The notes below the pieces were generated by a model that did not search any database, had not been told where the DNA came from, and was given only the letters and a program-made list of their open reading frames with translations. 64,000 bases of DNA from Cotesia glomerata (taxonomy: Eukaryota; Arthropoda; Insecta; Hymenoptera; Braconidae), in contig NC_058158.1 in the NCBI RefSeq assembly GCF_020080835.1, forward strand, positions 21,538,430 to 21,602,429, in the 5' to 3' direction. The translations under genes were made by a program, and so were the position numbers. Shown here piece by piece: positions 56,150 to 64,000 of this stretch (position 1 is its first letter; every line of letters starts with the position of its first letter).

Positions 56150-56434
56150 TAGGTAAAAAAATTAGGAAAACGGTTGACCCTGAAGGTCATCCCTGAAACT
56201 TCCCGCCAATTCTATACCTAAACGCTTGAAATTGCACTTATAACGTTTTTGAGATCTTCGAGCTCATAAATACAATTTATGTATTATTTTGAGCTCTCTG
56301 AGCTCAAAAGTTTGATGCAACATTGATAAAACACTATTTTTTGAATTTTCAAATCGCAATAACTTTTGAATGAATGAACCGATTTTCACGCGGTTGGTGG
56401 CATTCGACGCAGTTTTTTAAGCTTCATGAAGAAT

Positions 56435-56814
56435 CTTCACAGCATTATTTATATTTGTAAAAATGCTTGCCGTAAGATGGACGGTGTGGCTTAATGTATA
56501 TAGAATAAGCGAAAGGAAATTTAGTATAGACCGGATAGCTCAAATGGTAGAGTAGTCGACATGTATTCGGAAGGTTCTGGGCCCGAATCCCAGTCTGAGC
56601 TATCTAATAATTTTTTCTTGCATATTCTATAAACTCACATTAAGATGATCCTCTCCACATTCCTTTCTCAATCCTTTCCTACCAATATCCTGTTACGTGA
56701 ATGTGGAACACTTCACGTAATAATTTCCGTAACTCCTATTCTTTCCTGCTTCACAGCATTATTTATATTTGTATTATTATTTATATTATTCAAGTTTAAA
56801 TTGATTAAACGAAA
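56435..56814 (+). repeat. tRNA-like cassette nested in a MAR copy
   Basis: Bounded by CACAGCATTATTTATATTTG on both sides (about 56437 and 56753), a direct repeat. The core at 56529-56600 has a T-arm with two changes (CTGGGCCCGAATCCCAG). The TTACGTGA...TTCACGTAA palindrome is at 56691-56720. Confidence 0.7.
56529..56600 (+). pseudogene. tRNA-like core of the nested cassette
   Basis: Nearly the same as 39877-39948 but with a degraded B-box and anticodon arm; not a functional tRNA. Confidence 0.55.
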
Positions 56815-57156
56815 ATTTTCGGAGTAATTCCGAAAAAACACTTTTTTCGGTTTTCTATCGTCAACGATAACTCACGAACGAATCAACTGATTTTGACCGG
56901 ACCAGCGGCGATCTACGTGGTTTTTTGATGTTAAGAACTGATTAGTTTTTGGAATTGATCGGTAAAGCCGTTTAAAAAATATTCCAAAAAAAACCCCATT
57001 TGAAAAAAATTTATTTTGTACTTTTTTTGCGATTTTTCAAAATCTACCGGTCTGAATCGTTCCAAAATATATTCAAATCTAAGTTCAGTCAAGCCCTTTC
57101 GAATGGCACCAACCGCGATGAAATCGGTCGTGCCGTTCAAAAGTTATGAGAGGTTT

Positions 57157-57245
<89 letters not shown>

Positions 57246-57413
57246 CACACAAACCTATACATACATACAGACACCATCGCGGGAATAGTCAGGGAAGCTT
57301 CCTAGGACCTCAAAACGTCGAGATTCGATGAAAACTCGATTTTCGTAAAACGGGGTGAGAACAATAACTTCCCGATTTTTGAAAATTTTTGATTTTCTTA
57401 GCGGGAAGTTAAA

Positions 57414-58165
57414 AATTAGGTCATATAAAATAATTGTTCAAATCTGCAAACCATATAAAGTGAAAAGCATTAAGATACATATAACTATAATCGTATTTAT
57501 TTTTTAAAAAAATGTTAACAGTTAGAATTGCGTCCGAAACACTTCCCTCGCAGTCTTGAAAACTAAGGATCCATGGTGGGTACATGAAGGGTCCACTGAG
57601 GAGCTACACGGGATGTACTGTGGAACGACAGTGGATCCACTGTAGATTTTATGACGTTTTGCCATCGTGGTTCCACCGTGGTTAAGCAACGGCTTTCTTG
57701 TGAATCAATTGTGGTTTGACTGTGGTTCAATGGTGGTTTAACGGTATTCCTACTGTGGCTCCACAATGGTTCCATTGTGAATTTGCAATGGTTCCATTGT
57801 GAATTTGCAATGGTTCCATTGTGAGTCCCGAGTCGAAATTCGAGTTCTGTTTTAACCATAATTTTTTATTATGAATAATAATTATTATTGTTATAAAAAA
57901 TAAGTAGTAGTAATTAATAATAATTGTTATTAACATAAAAATTTGTAATTAACAATTATTACAATTACTACTATAAAAATCGTTTATGAGCACAAAAAAA
58001 TATATAAATTAATTTTTTAACAAAAAAACAAAAATGAATGATTTTCCCAATTTGGGAGAGTATTTTTTTACGAACAGGGATTATTTACTGTCCAGTTTGT
58101 ATAGCTAAGGAGTAAGGAGGTAGGAGGAGAGGATTACTTATGCTAAATTAACCTAATACACTCCG
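57414..58165. repeat. AT-rich spacer with a GTGGTTC-type tandem array
   Basis: At 57590-57825 variants of TGTGGTTCCA(C/T) recur, ending in three near-identical 22-bp units (AATGGTTCCATTGTGAATTT) at about 57765-57825. The rest (57840-58165) is AT-rich without coding. Confidence 0.6.
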
Positions 58166-58275
58166 TAAATAAAGAAATAAATAAAAATCGCCTTGCCCTA
58201 ACCGAGAACCGAACTCGGAACCTATCGCTCGCCAGACTTACGCGCTACCCGCATCGCTACACGGCCGACTGAGAA
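58166..58275 (-). mobile_element. tRNA-derived SINE-like sequence
   Basis: On the minus strand a tRNA-like head (GGCCGTGTAGCGATGCGGGT as A-box region, GAGTTCGGTTCTCGG as B-box region) is followed by a short body and an A/T-rich TTTATTTATTTCTTTATTT tail. This is the layout of a short SINE. Its acceptor is poor, so it is not a tRNA gene. Confidence 0.5.
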
Positions 58276-58335
58276 AAGTTGAATCTCAGTAGTCACATAA
58301 ACTTTTTAAATGACGCGTCTTCAAATGACTAGGTT

Positions 58336-60341
58336 TGTAACAGGGTAAATTACCCTTAATCGATAAGTCGCCAGAGATCGATAACTTTTCGACTAGCATT
58401 TGAGCGCATCGATCTTCGGGCCTAGAGAGAGAGCAGGAGGGGGTATTTTTGGGGTCGTTATATAGACGAGCCATGCGTGGTGTCCGGAAAAGTAGTAAAG
58501 TGTTGGAACGAGTAACATCAAGAAGTCCAAAGAAGGAAGCGAGTATCAACCATGGAGTTTCTTCAACCAAATTTACACCAGGTATTGGACTTTGGTAATG
58601 ATGAGCCTTGGGGCCATATACCCGGCTCATCAAATACACTACTTCTCATTTTATTTATTCAAGTTTGGATAATTCAATTGTTTAATAATTTTGTTCAATA
58701 ATAATTAATTATTTAATTGAAGTGATTCGTTAATTGCTGGGAACGTTCCTCCTGGGGGTTTATACCCGAGGAATGTTCTAGACCTCTTGGGTTTGCAAGT
58801 CATGAATAATTAATTTTATTAATACAGTTGGTTAATAATTATTAACATCTTGAGATTGGTTTAAATAAATATATTTTATATTAATTAAATTCTGAACACC
58901 GAGAAGGTTCCAATCGACACGACATAGTATTCGGTACCCGAGGTCAAAACGTGCTACGCGGTAACGAACGCCGGCATCCATTTTGAGCGCGCAAATTCCT
59001 TGTGGATTTTATTACGCAATAAATCGTAAAATTAACAACTGGATAATTATTACTATTTACAACAATTGAATTATCTTTTATTAAAACTATTTATTATCTT
59101 GAATTAAATATTGATATCGTATTAATTTTGGAAACTATTTTATTATTTGGAAAATTAAGTATTGAGAATCGGCTACTGAGTTTCGACGCAATTGAGATCG
59201 AATGAACTGTGGATAATTTTTCGTGAATTTATTTTATATTGAGACAAATTGCTTTATTAATTATCTATAAATCGAAAAATTCCACGTGGTTATTCATATA
59301 TTGAACTATGGAAGACTAAAATTATTATTGGAATTATTTATAAAAACTATTTATCAGTGTGGATTACGTCCGAGAAATTTAGTTAATTTTATAGAGAATA
59401 TTCTGAGGATTATACAATGTGCTGAGTATTAAACTCGTGGTAATTTTGAAATAAGTTTAGGCGTCGATTTTTAAGTCGGAAATTTTAAGTAGTAATTATT
59501 AATTGTAAAAATTGTTTATGATTTTAATCTCGAGCTAATGACTGAATAATTTTAGTAAGAATTGAACGTTGACTTTTTTGGAGTTTAATTTTGTAATCCA
59601 GAAAATAAAAGTAAAGTAGAGTCAGTGTGTGTGTGAGACGCGTGGGTAATGTGTGTGTGAGATAGTACCGCTTAAGAGGCACGTTAAGCACGCTTGAGTC
59701 CATCTGACTCCGGGGCGGGAAATCCTAGAAGCCGTTGTATAGACGCCAAGTGGGGTACAGCGGTAGTAAGGTAGTAACTGCGGTATAGATGCTCCATAAG
59801 AGGGTACCGTCAGGATTAAGAATTTTGATAGAGCGTGAGGGTCCGGTGGACAGCGCGACTTAGTTAGAAACTGCGGTATAGACGCTCCATAAGAGGGTAC
59901 CGTCAGGATTAAGAATTTTGATAGAGCGTGAGGGTCTGGTGGACAGCGCGACTTAGTTAGAAACTGCAGTATAGACGCTCCATATGAGGGTACTGTAGGA
60001 TTAAGAATTTTTGTTAGTTTTAAGAAGTCCTGGTCAGCCGTTAGTTAGGCTGTAGTCTTAAGTTGTTAATTGTACGTGCGAGGGCACGAGTTGTTATTCT
60101 ATTTTGTTGTTAAATAAATACCGGTCATTTTTGTTAAATAAAAATTTATTTCTTTCAGACCACCTTCCTCCACTCTCTCTCCCTGTAGATTATTAAGCTC
60201 AGCTCTGGTTTCCGGTTCCAGGAACCGCATTGAAAAATCCTGGTGGCGCCTTTGTTAATTTAGAATCATTTTTGCTAGATATTGTTTTATTTCTATTAAA
60301 TTAATTAAGGGGCCAATGAGCGGAAAAAAACACCCGTTACA
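58336..60341 (+). mobile_element. LTR-like unit C (TGTAACAGGG ... CCCGTTACA)
   Basis: The ends are short inverted repeats of the LTR kind (TGTAAC...GTTACA). The 5' end is followed by a palindrome (AGGGTAA/TTACCCT). A TGGCGCC word at 60244 lies 98 bp from the end, the same layout as units A and B. Flanking bases GGTT and AGTT are near but not identical, so the target duplication is unproven. No gag-pol coding, so it is a solo or non-autonomous unit. It includes a 93-bp tandem repeat. Confidence 0.45.
59770..60010 (+). repeat. 93-bp tandem repeat, about 2.6 copies
   Basis: Units start AACTGCGGTATAGA at 59776, 59869 and 59962. Each contains GCTCCATAAGAGGGTACCGT and GAGCGTGAGGGTC; the first two differ at only a few positions and the third is truncated. 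Confidence 0.9.
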
Positions 60342-61237
60342 AGTTCTAAGTGGAATCTGAAAAGGAACTTTACGAAGAAATTAAATGAATAATAATAATT
60401 ATATCTACGGATATTCAAAATTGAAATTTAGTTTCCCATTCTCAATTATTTATCTTATACTTCTATTTTCAATTGTAAGATTCGGTAATTGTTTATTTTC
60501 ACGGGGTGTGAAATCAACATGTTTAGATTATTTTCTACTTAATAGATATTTTTTTTTTTTTTTTTTTTTTTAGAATAAATCTAAAATAGAAAAATTTTTC
60601 AAAATTTGGGATAAGAAAAATTATGAAACATGTCAATTTTTTAACTAAAAACAAATTATAAAAAATATCAAATTTTGGGTTAAAAAAAAAGTTTTAGCAA
60701 AATATCTAAAAATTAATATTTTTGAAGAATTTTTTTTTCTACTTGTAAAATATTTTTTTTTTATTAGAGCAAATCTAAAATAGAAAAATTTTTTTTAATT
60801 TTTTGAAAAATTTTCATTTTTGGATTAAAAACAATTGTAATAAATTTCAATTGTAGAATAAAAATATATGAAAAACGTCAATTGTTGGATTAAAAAAAAA
60901 AACTTTGAAAAAATATCAAAAAATTAATATTTTCGAAAAATGTTTTTTTTTATTTATTTATTTTTATCCATAGAATACGAAACAAATCACCAAAAATTGA
61001 TAGACCAAGTGAATCAATTTTATTGACGATTTTCTATCAGAGCAAAATTTAAGTTAACATTTCAATTGCGACAACTATAGTTTACTTTTAAAAACGTGAA
61101 ACTAAACAATTACCTGCGATTCTTATATATTTTAAAACTTTTTGCAGTGAAAATGTGTGAACTAAGTTGAATTTAGAAAAGAATAATTTTTTTTTCAAAA
61201 TTCAAATTTTTGAAAAAAAAAAACCCCTTTTCTGAGG
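60342..61237. other. A/T-homopolymer-rich spacer, no gene
   Basis: Runs of T (60548-60570) and repeated AAAATTTTTC/AAAATATC words. Words such as TTTTTTAGAATAAATCTAAA and TTATTAGAGCAAATCTAAAA suggest a loose ~200-bp duplication (60570 and 60767). No coding. Confidence 0.45.
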
Positions 61238-61271
61238 TTATTATTATCATTATTATTATTATTATTATTAT
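61238..61271. repeat. (ATT)n, 3' flank of the minus-strand Dong-like element
   Basis: This is (TAA)n on the element strand, joined to TGTTATTAAATGCTCAGG, the element's 3' end in reverse. Confidence 0.95.
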
Positions 61272-64000
61272 GTTATTAAATGCTCAGGGGGGTTGTCCCC
61301 GGAGTCCGATTCTCCGAGGGCCCAGCCTGAGCTCCATCCGTTACTGCTGGACCACTCCGCACAATAAGGCGGTTAGTGATCACAGCAGGCCAAAGTCATT
61401 TTCCTAAGTAGACGGAGGGAACCTAGTATGACAGCCTTCTGCATCCTGACCGCCAAGAATTCAGCTTTTGATGAGCAAGCTGGAACTCTTGCAAGTGAGG
61501 ATACAAAAGACTGTTTCATCCCTCCGAGGACGCCAACAATCAGGACGACGAGCTTGACACGGTAACCTGGGTAAAGTTTGCCAATTTCAAACAGGAGATC
61601 CTGATATATCTGTCTTTTGTGCTCTTTTTTGGCTGAGATGTTGTGTTCAGCCGGGGCCGAGAACTCAATGACATAAATGTCACGAGTGGCCTTGTCGAAG
61701 AGCACAATATCAGGTTTGTTGTGATCTATCCGCCGGGTTGTTGCAAATGGCATGTTCCAATAAATTTTGCAACTGTCATTCCCAACAACCTGGGGAATAT
61801 CTCCTGGCAGATAAGGCAGCACTGGTGTCATATCAATACCGTAGTAATGACGAAAATAGTAGTACAGTACTCTCAGGGCAGCGTTGTGACGCTGGATATA
61901 TGCACCTCTCGCCAGCACAGGACATGCCGACAAAAGGTGCATGAGCGTCTCCGGGTGTTGTTTACACATCCTACATGACGTGTCCAGAAGCTGCACCTGG
62001 AGCACCTTGCTACGGTATTCTAGAGTGTTAATGACACCATCTTGGCAGGCAAATATGAACCCTTCAGTCTCGGACATCAGGCCAGCTGACTTTAAGAAGG
62101 AAAAGGTCAGCTGGGTGGACAAGCCATGATCACGCACGTGTTTGAAGAACACGCTGTGCATGGACTTGTTCATCAGTTCGCCTAGGAGTTGTTTTTCCTC
62201 GGCGTTCCTGATGACGCTCTTGAATTCCTCCTTTCGGAGATCCATAAGAGCGTTTATTTCTCCAAGACCAAGGGTTCTTGCCGCATATATTGCTGCCTTA
62301 TATAAGAACGACCCCTTATGCGCATTCTCATGTTTATGAACAATTTGCATAAGAAAGTCATCCTCATCTGCAGTGAAATTGACAACTTCGTGTGTTAAAC
62401 CCAGGACTAAACGATCGTGAAGCCGCTCCAAGCTCTGCAAACCTCTCCCACCGATTGACCGGGAGAGGTATAATCTGGCGACTGATGAATTGGGGTGCAT
62501 GCTCCGGTTCATGTTGATAGTCTTACGGGTTCTGATGTCGAGATCTCGCAGATCCTTTCGGGCCCATTTTAAGATACCGAAAGAGTATAGTAAGACTGGG
62601 ACAGCGAGCGTGTTAGTAGTGGAGACTTTATTTTTGCCGGAAAGTTCGGAGGACCAGATTTTCCGGAGTCTCCTAACATACTCGCTACGGAGAGTTGCTT
62701 GGACTTCGGAGACCGCATGCATGCGGTGCTCTTCCATTCCTAGATATCTATACAACTCTCCGGCGTCTAATTGTCTTAAAACGCTCCCATCTACCAACTC
62801 GACATCATCACCCGTAACAGAGCACTTACCCCTCGCCAGATGTACGACCGCACACTTGTCCAACCCAAAAGACATTCCGACATCCCGCGTGTACTCTGCT
62901 ACGATGTTAAGGGCCGCCTGTAGATGATCTTCATCAGCACTATACAGCTTCAGGTCATCCATATAAAGCAGATGGGTAATCGAGTATTTTCGATCACCCG
63001 GAGGCCCCACAGAGTACCCACGAGTTTTACGGAGAGCAACAGATATAGGCAGCAGTGAGATGCAAAACAGCAGAGGGCTCAAGGAATCACCTTGGAAGAC
63101 CCCTCGTTTGTACTCTACAACTCCGGTTATGTGCAATGCGTTTCCACTTCCAATGTGAAAACGCGTTCGCCAGAGCTGCATTGTACGCCGAATGCATTCC
63201 ACTATTTCAGGATTGACCCCCAGGCATTTGAGGAGATATAAAATCAACTCATGAGAAGTTGAGTCAAATGCCTTGCGATAGTCGATCCAGGCCATTGACA
63301 GGTTGCGTTGATAGTAGATCGCATCTTGTGTGACACATCGATCAACTATCAAGTTTTCTTTGCAACCTGACAGGCCTCTTTTGCTGCCACGCTGTTCATA
63401 TATCTGTTGCCATACAGCTTCTATCTCCTGCAAAATACGGTTGTTTAAAATTTTTGTAAAAATTTTATAAACCGCATTCAAGCAGGTGATAGGCCTGTAA
63501 TTCTTTGGGTCAGACAAGTCACCTTTTTTTGGTATCAGTACGGTTCGCCCTTCCACGAGCCAGTCTGGAATCGGTTCGTCAGCTCTAATGTACGATGTAA
63601 ATATACGGGCCAGATGGAGGTGGGTAGAAGTAAACTTCTTCCACCAAAAGACATTTATGCCATCTGGTCCCGGGGCAGCCCAATTTTGCTGCCATTTAGA
63701 GCTGAACGAACTTCATTCACACTGACTGCAGGGCGCTCTTCATCAGCATTCTGTCTACGGTGTTCCCGACAGAATGCTTTAAAGTCGTGCAGAGCTGGAG
63801 TATTGGCGTTCACGTTTGGTTGATCTCCATACAACTCAGTCCAAAAAGCTTCCACCCGCTCAGGTGTTGGATAATTCCCGGTAACATCGGTCTTTGGTGT
63901 CAGAAAGCGTGAAGGGCTGGATCGAAACAACGAGTTGTCGACCAACCGCTTCAGCCTTTTCTCTAGTGACTTTTTGGCAGTCACTAGAGCCCGCAATTTA
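61272..64000 (-). mobile_element. Dong/R4-like non-LTR retrotransposon, minus-strand copy (runs off window)
   Basis: Near-identical to 18913-22560 read in reverse; only scattered differences are visible over 2.7 kb. Its 3' end is in (TAA)n. The 5' part lies beyond position 64000. Confidence 0.9.
61373..63996 (-). pseudogene. Dong-like ORF: RT and restriction-like endonuclease intact, one frameshift upstream
   Basis: From about 63683 down to the stop at 61373 the frame is continuous. It includes YRPITCLNA, WIDYRKAFDS, KRGVFQGDSLSPLL, LLYMDDLKLY, the CCHC finger (CRMCKQHPETLMHLLSAC) and NKPDIVLFD...IEFSAP. Unlike the plus copy it has four G at 63004-63007, so the RT reads through. Upstream, a four-base rather than five-base A-run (T at 63684-63687) shifts the frame, separating the N-terminal part (63996-63688). 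The defect is therefore at a different place from those in the other copy. The downstream 727-codon segment looks catalytically complete, but translation from the normal start would not reach it. Confidence 0.85.

Larger units (their letters stand above)
56150..57413 (+). repeat. MAR repeat, both ends present, interrupted by a tRNA-like cassette
   Basis: It starts TTAGGAAAACGGTTGACCCT, runs through the GAGCTC-rich and CGCGGTTGG blocks, is broken at about 56435 by the cassette and resumes at about 56815 (TTTTCGGAGTAATTCCG). The (AC)n centre is at 57160-57251, then the right arm to TTAGCGGGAAGTTAAAAA. Without the cassette it is about 0.9 kb, the best reference copy of the family here. AACTTCCCGCYAATTC near the left end and TTAGCGGGAAGTT at the right end are inverted. 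Confidence 0.78.

Noticed and set aside
58286..58639. 117-codon minus frame
   Set aside because: It lies across the start of LTR-like unit C, with no recognisable domain and ordinary length for chance in this region.

Overview
This window is AT-rich eukaryotic nuclear DNA. It looks like an insect, most plausibly a hymenopteran such as a parasitoid wasp. That view rests on one large terminal coding exon resembling insect Disabled, on the set of non-LTR retrotransposons (R1-clade and Dong/R4-like), and on TTAA-target DNA transposons and abundant (AC)n, (TA)n and (TAA)n arrays. The species call is inference. There are no bacterial-style operons, rRNA genes, CRISPR arrays or convincing functional tRNA genes.

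Layout. 1-1394 is the 3' flank of the only host gene seen. 1395-5276 (minus) is its last coding exon, 1293 codons, entered through a clear splice acceptor. No further exon was recognised up to 64000, so the gene either has a very long transposon-filled intron or small exons that cannot be seen by eye. 5.3-18.9 kb holds copies of a dispersed repeat centred on an (AC)n/(GT)n array (called MAR here), a short R1-like 3' fragment and a badly decayed R1-like element on the minus strand. 18.9-22.6 kb is a Dong-like element in a (TAA)n array. 22.6-36.2 kb holds (TA)n arrays, a terminal-inverted-repeat MITE, a tRNA-like cassette, two copies of a 1.9-kb LTR-like unit (one split by a Kolobok-like TTAA transposon), tandem ~142-bp arrays and a long foldback carrying a retroposed insert. 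36.2-40.1 kb holds an inverted-repeat element interrupted by a piggyBac-type MITE and a MAR copy. 40.1-53.8 kb holds three related R1-clade elements, two of them lying between (AC)n arrays. 54-61 kb holds another foldback, a MAR copy interrupted by a tRNA-like cassette, a SINE-like sequence and a third LTR-like unit. 61.2-64.0 kb is a second Dong-like copy, minus strand, running off the window.

How the parts relate. The most striking signal is orderly nesting with target specificity. R1-clade elements sit in (AC)n with AC always on the element's sense strand. Dong-like elements sit in (TAA)n, again on the sense strand. The LTR-like units are bounded by (TA)n. The (AC)n arrays belong mostly to the MAR family, so one repeat family appears to seed the landing sites of another. 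Every autonomous-looking element is broken by stops, frameshifts or deletions, but the two Dong copies are almost identical and broken at different places, which points to recent activity.
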